From: Daphnia pulex
Lineage: Eukaryota; Arthropoda; Branchiopoda; Diplostraca; Daphniidae
NCBI RefSeq assembly: GCF_021134715.1
Contig: NC_060021.1
Location: forward strand, 11,750,501-11,814,500
Length of the DNA stretch: 64,000 nt
Direction: 5' to 3'
Under the pieces are notes generated by a model that made no database searches, was not told where the DNA came from, and was given only the letters and a program-made list of their open reading frames with translations. The translations under genes and the position numbers were made by a program. Below are positions 14,166 through 26,500 of the stretch, piece after piece. Position 1 is the first letter of the stretch; each line of letters opens with the position of its first letter.

Positions 14166-17100
14166 TTCTCGTTCACAAAAAGCTTTTCATTCCATTTTTC
14201 CACATGTAAATAACTGCAATATGACTACACCTTATTATACAAAAATCAAATACAGTTGAAAACTATTGACGTCTACATTTTTAAAATAAACCCATCTTTT
14301 TAAATGTTTCCTTCGTTTCAGCCTCTAGGGGTATGACATGATTCTAAGCGAAATTTAGGTTACCTCTTTCGAAATAACCTGTTAATAAATATACCAGGCC
14401 TTGCACGAAATTAATGTTATAACATGTTCAAATGATGCCGTAATAGCCCCAAGTAATATTCAGATTTTGTTCCCAAATGAAGAAGGAGGGCATGGCGTGA
14501 AAAGAAGATGGAGAGATTTTGTTACATGTAAAATAATGCCTATTCCAGTATTCCCCCAAATTACTATTTGCATGATGGTATTCCATCATTTTTCAAAACT
14601 CTTTCTCGTCGGGAAATACTGTGGGAGACACATGTAGCAACGTAACGGTAATTCAAATTTGAAAGTTTTTATTATAGCCAAATTTCTAGTCTTACCGGTA
14701 AGCCACAACCATCCAAGTCACGGGTAAATTCCTATCCGGAACATTCAGAAATCAGAAGTAATCAAATGGAATGGCCATATAATGTCTCTCGTGAATACGA
14801 AAACTGCAAAAGTCTATAAAACGATAGCTCAAATTAAATTCAACTACACTTTTTTTCCTCCTTGTGCCAATTCCTTATTGAAATTACTGCTAGGATGCTT
14901 TTTCTGTTTGTTTCTTTCCATTGCAATTTCACAGATCTAAAGTTGTGATTAGCCAGCAGGGCATGCTGCCGCATGAATAATACATACTTGAGCAGAAAGT
15001 TTCATCCTTCATTTCCAAGTACCGCTTTGATGTACCCAAAACAATCACACTGGCAATTCCATCTGTCTTGTATAACTACCGGTACTGACAGTGGGTTTTA
15101 TCAGATGAACTGAAAACCTGGTTTGGCTTTTGTCTGCTCTGCTCATCTGGGGCCACGAGGTAAAGGAAAATTGTATCGCGTGCAACAATTACATTTTATG
15201 TTTTTATTCTTACTGTTCTTAGTATTCTAGTTAAATGGAAATGTACTGAATGAATTTCTAATACTAAATTTCAGCTAGTGTAAATTCAAGGGATATCTTT
15301 TTAAGTTGTACAAGTGGTTTAGTAAACTCAAAAATCACTCTTACCCTGTGGAAAGCTTCTTTGATAAATATTTGTTTCCACATGTCCTGCAGCCAAATAA
15401 TTTCACACCAATCTAATATAGCTTGTCAGAGTTTAGAAACTTTTTTTTTTTCAAATCATAGCTTCACCATTTTTAATATTTACGTGAGAGCCTGAGAGGG
15501 CTGAGGCTGATCTCGTTCTGACACTCTCGAGTCTCGACGTAGCAAGATTTCACTTTTTTAACTCACATCTCAGATTAATTTTCCTAAAGATGGCATGGAA
15601 AACTCACGTTATATTAAAACAATTTTTTGTTTTCATGAAGCTATTCAAGTAATTTCAAAATTAGGTGATGAGAACTGAGAAGTAAAAAATTGCGATTCAA
15701 AATGTTTAAAATGGGGTTTGCTCTTTGGACAGTAGATGTCCTCGTCGAAGAGTTCGTGTTTTAAATGGGCGCTAATTTTGTATGTATTTAACGGAACAAC
15801 TTCTTTGCATACAAATTTACGACTAGAAAACACCTCTATTATTCAAATTTCATAATTTTGCCAAACAATATTGGCAAAAGTTAATTCCTATAGTTAACTT
15901 TCTAGAAAATTTGACATTTGCGAGCGTAATCTCTCCACTATTCCCTCTTATACAGCCAAGTTTCATCTTTCGCATTCCATTATGTCGTTGAACATTGTGA
16001 AGTCTGCCGGACTTGACTGCGTCTTCCAAGGAAGTTGCCTTGTACATACGGCAGGATCAGCCAGTAGACGTGCAGCAGAGTGAATGTACATTCATCCATT
16101 CCACTATACGTCAGAAAATGAATCCATCAAAAGTTGTTTCGTTCCTTGTCACCTTTCTGCCTTTTCTACTTCCACGTTTGCCTTTTCTACAAAGTTAAAT
16201 CAACAAAAGTTTGGAGCCAGCGGCGGCAGTAGTCATCCGTCAATTTGCGTGTTACACGCTCCATCACACCCGGCAAGACATTTTAAACCACAAGCGCAAA
16301 AATTTCATTATAAAAGAGTGTTGTGAATGTAACTTTTCATCACGTACACACATAACTCACGGGGAAAATAGCGCGCAGAATGCCGGACCCTTGTCTCGTC
16401 GTTGTGTCAAGTTTCCGGAGCTAAATTCAGAAAAGTAGAAAAAGAAAAAATAATAACAACTCGTCGACACTAAATCCTTGTCTTTTCAATTGAATAACTC
16501 TTGCGGTAAAAACTTTGCACCATTTTTAGCTTTCTTGTGGGAGCCAAACAAAACGTCAAAGTTCGGAGGGTACAACAGGAAATAATCAGAGCAAAACTTT
16601 GGCTAGAGGAAAATAAGGTCAAAGATGGTGCAGCCGAGCTGTCAAATAGGAAAGTTGTAGGGAATTGTGACGTCAACAACTGGCTCAAATTCAGATATAT
16701 TTGCGTTATTCAAGACGAGGTGACAGTAACAAGATGATAAGAGACGCCCTTCTCGCACGTTGCCTATGTACACGTTGACATTTTACCATCCGCTCCAGAT
16801 TGATGAAAAATCGATTACGTGGGGTGGGTGGGGGGTTATAACAACATGATCCCGACACACATTCACAATCCACACATATTATACACACACACACAGACAG
16901 ACAGACACACTGCAATACAATACGGGATATCTCTCGTGCTATCCTAAACAAGCGCGTTCAAGATTCGTCTGTTATCAGAGCGCGGGAGGAGCCTTTGAAC
17001 GCTGCCGCGAAATGATGATATGACCATTTGAAAGACGATTTGCTGCTTCCGCTCACACCAGCCGACGCCAGTCACATTTCTTCCCACCGTTGCTCACACA

Positions 17101-17841
17101 CAAGTCTGTACAACATCCCTTAATAAATACCTCTGGGTGAAGAGATGGAAGACAACTAGACAGACGTGTACAGTAAAAAGACACACAAGTGAAATGATGA
17201 TAACACGAGAGATGAGAGACGAAGACAACAGCAACAACAACAACCCCCAAAAATAATACATAAGGCCTTGGAATCGCTTGATCGCCGTTCACTCGTCTAT
17301 TTGGGTGATGTCGGGAGCGAGCGGGGTTGTGTGTACAGTCGGTGGGGGCTTAGGAGCCGTCGAGGCCGAGTGTCGCCATCTATGTCCGCGTGCAAAGCCA
17401 AGAGGAAGCCCTCCCGTACGTACCGACGGATCTCTCACACGCCGGGAACGTGGATCGATTGTTCCCTAAGAAAAAAAAGGAGCGAGTAGAGAGCGCTCTT
17501 TTAATGCCTGCTGGCGCCTTATTGATCCTCGCCTTGAACAAGGAGCTCGCGGTAGTAGTGTAGGTCGACATCTATTATTTTCGCTTTCTTTTTCTTTTTT
17601 TGGTGTTTGGTCCTCCAAAATGACATTTGGATTTGCCTCCAGGCTCGTTTCTCCCCTGCCCTACTGGGATATATTTGAAAATCTCATGATCCCTTTTCTT
17701 CTTCTTCCTTCTTTTCTGTTATTCCTTTTTGTTTTCTTTTTATTTCCACCTTACTGTGTGCTCTTCTTCACTGTCCCTCCCGATTTTCGTCCCGGCTCTC
17801 TTGAGGGGACACACACAGAGAGGGAAAAATTTCAGGATCAT
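14166..17841. other. Intergenic, no gene supported
   Basis: About 3.7 kb. No frame with protein-like composition plus splice sites was found on either strand. A CA/CAGA microsatellite lies near 16873-16911. There is a TATAAAA-like string near 16310 with nothing convincing after it. Confidence 0.4.
16873..16911. repeat. CA/CAGA microsatellite
   Basis: Tandem CA dinucleotides followed by CAGA units, in intergenic DNA. Confidence 0.7.
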
Positions 17842-20393
17842 TTAGGATGAAAAGGCCTTGATGTTGTGTGTCCGGCAATCGTGTCCGAAGAAATCGTCGC
17901 CGTTGGAATCCCATTCGAGAGAGTGGCAAGCGGAAGAAGGTGACGGGGATCGATGGGGAGCGACCGGATCATTTGGGCCGGCAGTCTTCTTTGTCGTCCT
18001 TGCCATCACATCCGTCGCTCTCGTTCCTTCATCGGCCGCTTCCCCTTCATCGGCTGTATCGTACAAATCCACCTCATCTTGGTCCTCCGCTTCGGCTTCT
18101 CCATCCTCGCTGGCCGATTCCATCACCGGCGGCATTAAACCTGAAATTATGGCGAGCCATAACAAAACAAACATGTTTTTGATACCAATAAAACAAGGGC
18201 TGCCTATATATAGGTGTACACATAGAAAGGGGGTGCCAGCCGGTCAAATGTTGATGTCCATACACCCCCAATAAGAGAGCCCCCCGGGATAGAGGCATCA
18301 ATTCCGGCTGTGTGTACTGCTGGAAACCAAATAGACCTCGTAAAAAATAAAGAAACATAGAAGGGAGCGAAATAGGAAAGCAGCAGAGACTTTTGTGTGT
18401 TTGCTTTAATGTTCGGCGGGACCGAAGAAGCCGAGTAAATAACCCGACGGCCAATAGGAGCAGCACACAAACTTTGGTGGGGAACGGGGAAAAAGGCAGG
18501 TGTTTGCGCGCTGCCGTATTTCATTACTACGTGAAACGACCATCAACTTTTGAGTTCTTCATTTGTTTGCACCACGTCGGAGAGTGGGTACGACGCAATT
18601 TGTCCGGTATAGAGCCGATAAAATGATGGATATTAAAAAAAAGAAAAAAGGAGGAAAACTACTAGGATCCATCCATTAAGGATCGTGCAGGAATGCGGCG
18701 TAGTAGTACTTAAAACTCCTGGCCGACACACATACCTTCGTGTTCCCATTCGAGATCGACAGAGGAGGGCGGAGTGCTCGAGTCCCACCACCACTGATGC
18801 TGATGGTGCGTCTGTTGATGCCAATGAAAGATGTTCTTGTTGACCAGGAGCCGGGCGTGCTGATGAAGTTGCGTGAACAGCTGCTGCCGCTGATGATGAT
18901 TCTGACGATGCGTCCCGCCGCTACTACTGTTGTTGTAATCCTGGCCAATCAGCGGATCGATGATGGGAATCCCAATGTGCGAGGATCCCGTGTGGTTCAC
19001 AACTCCAGCCTTGACATACTTTTATAGTCCCAGGCAAAAAAGCAAAGATGTAGTGGCCAGGATATTCAAGTGATGGCTCGAGGATTATACCTTAATTTTG
19101 CCGCGGGAGAGCATGGCGATCCTGCTGGAAGCGGCAGTGAAGACAGCCAATGAATTAACACACGACACGGAGGGGATAGAGAGAAATAAAGGGAGTCGGT
19201 TGACAAACGCCGCGCTAGAAAACCCCTGGATATATACTATGGATAATTATAATGGATCTATCTTACCCGCTGTTGGATTCGAAGCTGCCGGTCGTCGCCT
19301 GCAATGGAATAATTAAAGATCGATAATCCAAACGACAAAACAGAGAGCGAACAACAACAACAACAACAGCAGGGCACAGTTGGCGAGAGCACGAGCGGGT
19401 GATTTAATGGAGCAAGCTGATTACCTCAATCAGGGCGTCGTCGTCGTCGTCGTCGTCCCTGCCAGATGCCGCCGCTGGATTATACTTCCTGCTGAAATGG
19501 ACGTTGGCAAGCGAGAAAAAGGAGAAACGTATTAGTGTAAAAGGGGAGACTAAAAAACAAAAAGACAAGATAGAGAGAACGGAAGCGGAGCGGTTGTATA
19601 ATAATAAGAAGATCCCGAACGCAATCGAGCAAACTCTCTTCGCTCTGGCTACTAATGGGGGAAAGTCCACGGGAGAAACCGTTTGTATCCAGCCGGTGAC
19701 AGTCGCATCCGACCAGATGTCACGATTTTCGGGAGTAACAGCGGGGGTAGCAGCATCACCTCATGCGCGTTAAATGAAGGACTCGATTCATCTTGAAAAT
19801 GGCAACAGGTGGGCGGGGGCATCTGGTAATAGCGCCATCATCATTTCACAACGCGACTTGTCTATATAGAGCTGCTGGGGGGTGCCATTACGACGGAAAT
19901 GGATGAAACATTGCCCCACCGTCTTTGGAGCTGCAAATCATGGCCTCGCGACCCTGGCGCAAACAACTGTCAAACCGCAACGGAAGAAATACTAAGGAGG
20001 AGGCAAACCCAACGATTGGGGGCGCTGGTGCCGATCGCAATAAAAATCCGGGGTCCGCCATATATATAGATGATATAGCATGTCAGTAGTGAAATTGATA
20101 TCGCCGCCAGGACAAGCGCTGCTGCTGCTACTACTGCTGTGTACATACATAAACATGAAGCCCTCCTTTCATAATCGGCACGATATATGAGCTAGGGACA
20201 ATCGTGGCAAAGAGAAATAAGAGAAATAAAAAAAGATGGAGACAATATTGTCGACAAAGGTTACGAGTTATTATGATGAAAATAATTTAAAAACAAAAAA
20301 AGAAATTCGTGTTTTATATTACCTTGAATTGGGCCACCAGCACCAATCCGCGCTGGAGCAGCAGCCGTAGATTCGTTCCAGCCAGGAGCCCAT
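17842..20393 (-). CDS. Small acidic Cys-headed protein with two LEW motifs, possibly AP1AR/gadkin-like
   Basis: Six coding exons assemble without a frame break: 20323..20393, 19425..19491, 19267..19298, 19091..19124, 18736..19018, 17842..18140. Total 786 nt, 261 residues. Every junction is GT-AG and phases agree (2, 0, 2, 0, 1). The start has a strong context (AACCAAATGG). The head is MGSWLERIYGCC with further Cys and Trp, suggesting membrane attachment by palmitoylation; Gly2 is present but the myristoylation context is poor. Next come a run of seven Asp (a GAC microsatellite), a His/Gln-rich stretch, and DLEWEHEG near residue 156. An acidic segment follows, then a second SLEWD with DDFFG near 236-248. 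Vertebrate AP1AR also has a Cys head, two LEW-acidic motifs and adaptor binding, but its coiled coil is not evident here. The gene model is firmer than the name. Confidence 0.7.
19440..19460 (-). repeat. Coding GAC trinucleotide repeat (seven Asp)
   Basis: Seven perfect GAC codons on the minus strand inside exon 2 of the acidic-protein gene. The length is likely to vary between individuals. Confidence 0.8.
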
Positions 20394-23300
20394 TTGGTTT
20401 GTGTTGACAATTGTGCTGTGCCAGTCGCTGCTGCTAGTCGTGCATGCAAACAAACTTGAAACAAAAATCACGGATCAAATGATGGAGTGGATTTTCGACT
20501 TTTGCGTCGTCGTCCTGCCCAACTGCCAGGATCACACACGGTGCACCACCGGAAGAAGAAGAATAGCAATAGGGATTTGATTTATTTGCTTTGTATGGGA
20601 TTTGTACGGGTCCAGCAGTCCATGGCCAGAGTGGCGGGACAACTGGCTAGCCCGTCGTCTCGGGTCATGCTCTATAAACTTTCCTGCTCTCTCTCGGCTC
20701 TCTCCTCATCGGGATCAACTCCGACCATGTCGTGGCGCAGCAGCCACTTTGCGCAGCTGTGTGCAGAATCAACAGGGACGAGCGAAAAAAGAAACTAAAA
20801 AAGTAGAAAAAAGAAAAGAGGGGGCGGCCAGAGTGACGAGTGCTGGTAGTAGTAGCTCGATCCAAACAACCTCTCGCACACACAATGCTCCCGTCTGCTC
20901 CTCACTATAATTCCTCTCCCATTTTATACGCGTCCGTGCTGTTTACAAAAAAAGAAGGAAACCTTTTCTCGGCGGCTGTTCAATTCCTGAAAAAGAAAGG
21001 GGGAAAATACACGTACTGTAAATCTGTATTATTCTGTATAGCAACTGGGGTTCTCCACTAGCCGCCGTTTTTTTATTACCTCTTTTTCCCACCAGCACTT
21101 CTTCTTCTTGATAGATTGTAGGTAACTACGAGTCTAGTAGATTCGTCTATACTTTGAGTCCTTTTTTTTCTTCTTTTATAAAAACCAATCGATATTACAG
21201 GCTCTCTTGACTGGCGTCTCTGTTGCAATCATCCTTAAACCCCTTAGCCTTATACTCTCTTTAAATTCAATTCCAGCGTTCGCCGCTTGTTGTTTTTTCC
21301 TTAAAAGAAAAAGAGTATCTAATATTCAGGTATGTAGATGACACTAAGGGCTTAAGGGAGTCTTCTTCTTTTTTTAAAAAGAATTAAACAATAGCTTCTG
21401 CAGAGGCAAGAAAATATGACGTCGTTTGCCCCCCGCCGCCCTTAATTCAAACAAAAAAGAAACGAACAAGAAATGGTGAGCAAACAACAGCCGCTAATCT
21501 TCCCGCATGCAGCAAACACACACACACAGTGCCAGCCATAAGGCAACTAATGGAGACCCGAATTACTAAATGATGTTGAGAATGCAGCTGGCAACTTTTC
21601 GGGGCTATAGAGACGAAGAAGAAGAAGAGTATAGTGGAACCAATGACAAACAGGCGCCTTGCAAAGAGCCCCCCCAACTGAAAGACTGATGAAGTTCTAT
21701 TCGTCTTTGTCCAAACCACCATCACTACAGTCGGATGAGTATCTCTCTCCTAGGGCTGCTCCCTTTTCTACTTTGGCATAAATAGTGGAAATCTAGACCC
21801 AGGCAGAAGTAGTAGAATACTTTTTGATGATTTGATTTCCATATTTAGTCAATTCCAAGGCTGGAAATTGTTACGAAGCTTTGTTGCACGCTGCTGCTGC
21901 TGCTGCTGTGTATACCACACGGGGTATCTCGTCGGTGGCATCTAAACGTGAAAAACTATGCATCCATTTAGATGATGACTTTGGCGAATCACCCTTCGAG
22001 TACTCTTCTCCTCTTGGGAATCTCTCAGACTAGCACACACAAAACTCCCGATATTTCCCCCACCCAAAAAGGGAGCTACTTTTTGAGGGGCGAGCGGCCG
22101 GAATAGTTGGAAGGGCCCATTGGGAAAGAGAGGGCGGAGAAACATTAATAATGAGGTTATTGTCGAAATGAGACACGACGGGCCGTTCATCTTCCGACAC
22201 CGCCTGTGAGCTGCCATGACCACCATGTTTTTCGAGATGTTGCGTGTCTATAAAATAAGGATGACGCGCATTGGCGAGCCGCATGGATGGATTGTAATAG
22301 TAACTAGTAGACCTGTAATTCGAAATGATGGTTTCCTTTTTCTTTTATGGCCCAGAGTGGGAGGGGGAGGCCAGCCGGAGGAGAGATTTTTTTATCGTGC
22401 AAAAACCCCTTGACAATCCATTACTCACTAGTGAAGCGTCCAATGATGTCCTAAGGTGTATAGGCTGCAACATTTGTTTTTCTTTCTTCCCCCCCCCCTT
22501 GGATGACTAGCAAGCAATTACCAAGCGATCGATACAACACGCACAAATTCCGAGTATTGGGAACACATTTGAGCACTTTTCCTAATTCAATTATTTACAA
22601 AATGGTGGGTTCGCACTCGAAAGTTGTTGAATAGTTTGCCAACTGCTAGTGCAGCACTGGCAAACACCTTTGGGTAACTTCCCAAGTTTCAGTGGTGACA
22701 AAGTATTATTAGGCACGCCGCGGCACTTGGAAAGTGTCAAAACTTGTTCGCCTTGAAGAGTAGTAACGTCTCGACTCTCTTTTTCTTTTTCCTCTCCTTG
22801 TTTTTAATAAGCGACCAACAAAGAATAAGGAAGGAAAAATTGAACTCGGATAAATCGTCAATTCCGCAGCGGTGGAATATAATAAAGTAACAGGGATAAA
22901 AAAAATAAAAAAAACCCGAATGGAACAGGCAGAGTGAAAGGTAACATGAAGGAAATGAGCAAAGCAAAGGGGGGAGGAAAAGAAATAGAGTCAAGCATGC
23001 GATCCAGCGCCGTTGTTGACGCAAAAAAAGAAGAAAGACGGGTAACAGGACAAGCTATACTTGTGTGTGTGTGTGTGGTATATATGCAACCTGATCCGTT
23101 TCATCGATTAAACAATAAGTTACCGAGAAAAGAGAAACGGTAACGGTCCAAAGTCGGTCAGTGCAGGGCCGGGAGGGCAGAGCAAACGTCCAAATCAGTT
23201 CCGTTCTCCGCTCTCACATCACAAGGTGCACGTCTGATTGGATGGCCAATCAACCATGTGGTTATTTGTGATAATAGCGCCTAGTTTTCCGACCAAAAAT

Positions 23301-23571
23301 TGAGCGATGCCCACCAGTTTGTTGTTGATTTTCGCTGGATGGGGAGAAAAATCAAAAAATTTCTGTTAAGGCGCCGCCGTCGAGTTCGACCAGTTTGTTG
23401 CGCATTTGGCGGTGGTATGGCTCACGGCCAAGTTCGTTCGGACATGTGAACTTGCAGGGCAAGTAAAAATGAACATGGAGACATTATGGCGTTCCGTCTT
23501 ACCTTGATACGACGGATTGACTGAAAAAATAGAAGAAGAGGAAACGTATCAAAGTCACCAAGTTTGTTGGG
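20394..23571. other. Intergenic between two divergent genes, no gene supported
   Basis: About 3.2 kb shared upstream region of the acidic-protein gene (-) and the K2P-like gene (+). It contains CTG/CAG runs near 21890-21910 and a GT run near 23061-23077. No coding exon was recognised, but 5' UTR exons for either gene could lie here. Confidence 0.4.
21890..21909. repeat. CTG/CAG trinucleotide microsatellite
   Basis: About six tandem CTG units in intergenic DNA. Confidence 0.65.
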
Positions 23572-26500
23572 ATGCTGATTGACAAATTTCTATCATCCGA
23601 GAAAGGACTAGCCGAACCGGATACCATCTTCAGCCACCCGGACGAGAATCACGATCACAACGATCCTTCGCACAGACACGCAGAGTGCTTAAAGCCCTAC
23701 AATCCCAAAACGGCTCGCAAATCCATCGGTCGTGGTCCAGCATTTAAATTATCTTTAGGGAGTAAAACGAAAATCAGCCCAGCAACAATAGAACAACAGC
23801 AACAACAGCAGACGCAAGAAATGTTTTCGCGGGAATCGGCCGCCGCGTCCAAAATGTACGGGAATCCAGGAGTCGATCCGATGACGGATGAAGACCTGGA
23901 AGACCCGACGGGTGGGATGTTACCGGGCCTCACCAGTGACTACGGTGCCAACATTAGCAGCACCGGCAACGGTCCCAAAGTGAACAATTCCGTCACCGCC
24001 TCCAGAATCAACACTGGACTCGGCACTCCTTACGGAAACGGGCCGGTTATTAGTGACGGGAAACGGCAAGGATCGAGCATGGTGAAAACGACGACGACGG
24101 GACGGCCTTCGCAGACGTGGAAAGCGGGAAAACCAAACGCCGATTTGATGCCGACCGAATCGAAAAACATTTCCAAAGAAGTTCCGACCAAAACGTGGAA
24201 AGCCGTTCGTTTCTCGTCCACCATTTCCAGGGGCTCCAACACGACGACGTCGATCCTGGTCAGCAAAAGTGTACAAACAGTTTCGACGGCGTACAAACTG
24301 CGGTTGAACCGGTGGCCCGTCTGGGGCGACAGTGTCGATGACCAATACTACAACGGCCGCCCGGAAGTCAAGAAAGGCTATTACTATCCGCTGTGGCTGC
24401 GACGGATCCTCTCCTTCATCTTTTCTCAGTTTGGAATTGTCCTGTTTTTAACGAGTTGGATCAGCGGTCACGCCGCCCTTTTCCAGCATTTGGAACAACA
24501 GCCCGACGTCAAGTTGGTCAACGATGTGGTGGCCAGTCGTAACGAGCTCGTCATTACGTTGGCCACCGAATTGCGTCAAGTCTTTCCCTACGAAATGGCC
24601 TGGAGACGTAAAATTGACGACTACTTTATCAAGTTTGAAGCGACGCTCAATAACGCCACGGCGCGTGGCTACTCCACCAACAGACGGGCCTTCTACAAGT
24701 GGGAATACCTCGACTTTCTTCTCTTTAGCTTCCAGCTCGTCACTGGACAAGGTGATTTCCCCCTTTTTGTCTTTTTTCCCCATGGCAGATTTCCTAGTGT
24801 ACAAAAAGAAAACACAAAAGAGGTTTGATGAAGCCGAGACTAACGAGCACGTAATCAGGGGTTTCAAGGCATAATATGACGAGCTTTTCGAAAGATGGAG
24901 AGCGACTCTCGTCATAAAAGGGGATCGTTAACGTTCATCTATCTCAACAACGTCGTGGCATGTAAGAGAGACCCTCCCCTACAAAGTAGTCGTCGTCTAG
25001 GAAGGATAAAGTCGGTAAAGACCCAACAATTGGGCGACTATTGTTGGAAACTCGTATGTAGTTTGTATTGTGGCACCGCGAGTGATATACGGGTACCTAA
25101 AAACCTGCGACGATGATTCAAATAGTCGTTCCGGCTTTTACTACTGAACACGCGCCACCTTACACATTTTGTCAGCGATTTCAAAAGGAAAGAAAATATC
25201 CCGTAACACAAAATTAACATCCAAATAAAACTTCTATTCACATGAGCCTACAAATGTAGATGAGCCACATGAATCGTCTATTTCAGTCCTTTGGTTTTTC
25301 TAATTCGCCTCTGTGTCTGGGGGGAGTTGTACGGTATTGCGTCTGATGCATTGCGTGAGCGTCACTTGGCGGCATTGATATCTGCAATAACAGTTCCGAG
25401 TAGTACATAGTAATAGTAGCGTATTACAACAACGATGAAACAAACCCCGGCGAGTGACGCGACTCGTTGGGGTCTTTTGCCGTATCACAGACTACCGGAT
25501 GACAAGACTCGAATGAAATTCAACCTATACGTACGTAGTAGTAGTTTTTGGTATCATAAAAGCTGCTATCGATAACTGCCAGCCAAGGTCGGCCGCCCGC
25601 TCCTACGGTACAAAAGACAATAAGGCATCCAGCAGCAGCAGCACTGGATGTACGCACTTGAAAAAGAAACGGACAAGTACGGAAGGCTCTTGTCTCGAGT
25701 CGTGGCTATTTGTCGTCAAGTTGTTTCCCTCCTACTCCCCCTTTGTTATGCTTTCATTTCTCAACAATCGCTCCATTGTGTTGAGGGCGTGTCGTACTAG
25801 CGAGGATCCGCTTCTTTTTCGCATGCCTAACGCGTGTCTAGCCTCTACATGGGCTCGGCTTCCATACACAACTAAGACGCGCTTGCTCAGCTAGTCTACA
25901 CGAATACAACGAGTCCTTATCAGACCGCCCAAGTATTGTGGACAGCCAACGGATAATGACGGTCGTTAATCAAACTTTTCAGGGGACAGAAAAACCAAAC
26001 CCTCTTTGCGACCCCCTTTGATATGTCTAGAGGGTTATGTCTTTCACGTTTTGACTAGCTGCTGCCCCTTTCCCTCTCTCTGTGTAAAGCTCGGTTCACG
26101 ATTTTTAGATTCGCGTGCAGAGGGAGGAAGGGGGAGCCATTGAATATCGATCAACTTCTTTTTCGGCCACAAGCTTTTTCGTTTGGCTGGGCTCAGCCGT
26201 GCTCAGAGAGAGCTCTGACTTGTTTATGCGAACATTGCGAACTGCTGCAACATGAAACCCGCCAGCCGGGGATATTCCTCCTCTCCGTCAATCGCCGAGA
26301 CTAGCGGGAATTTGTCGATGCGAGAGAGACCCACACACAAAAAGAAAAAGTCCCAAGGACACACACAATGGAGGATATAGGGAGGAAAATTTACGACCAG
26401 AGAGATTGAATATATAAGAAAAGATACGACATTCACCTATAGAGCAGTGAATGAGACGTGGAAAAGGAACTAAACAGAACTTACTTCTTTTTTTACGTGG

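Noticed and set aside
17858-18274. Plus-strand frame of 138 codons
   Set aside because: Antisense to the last exon of the acidic-protein gene, whose own frame continues correctly across five splice junctions.
24448-24915. Minus-strand frame of 155 codons
   Set aside because: Antisense to the K2P-like exon and extending into its intron. Composition is not protein-like.
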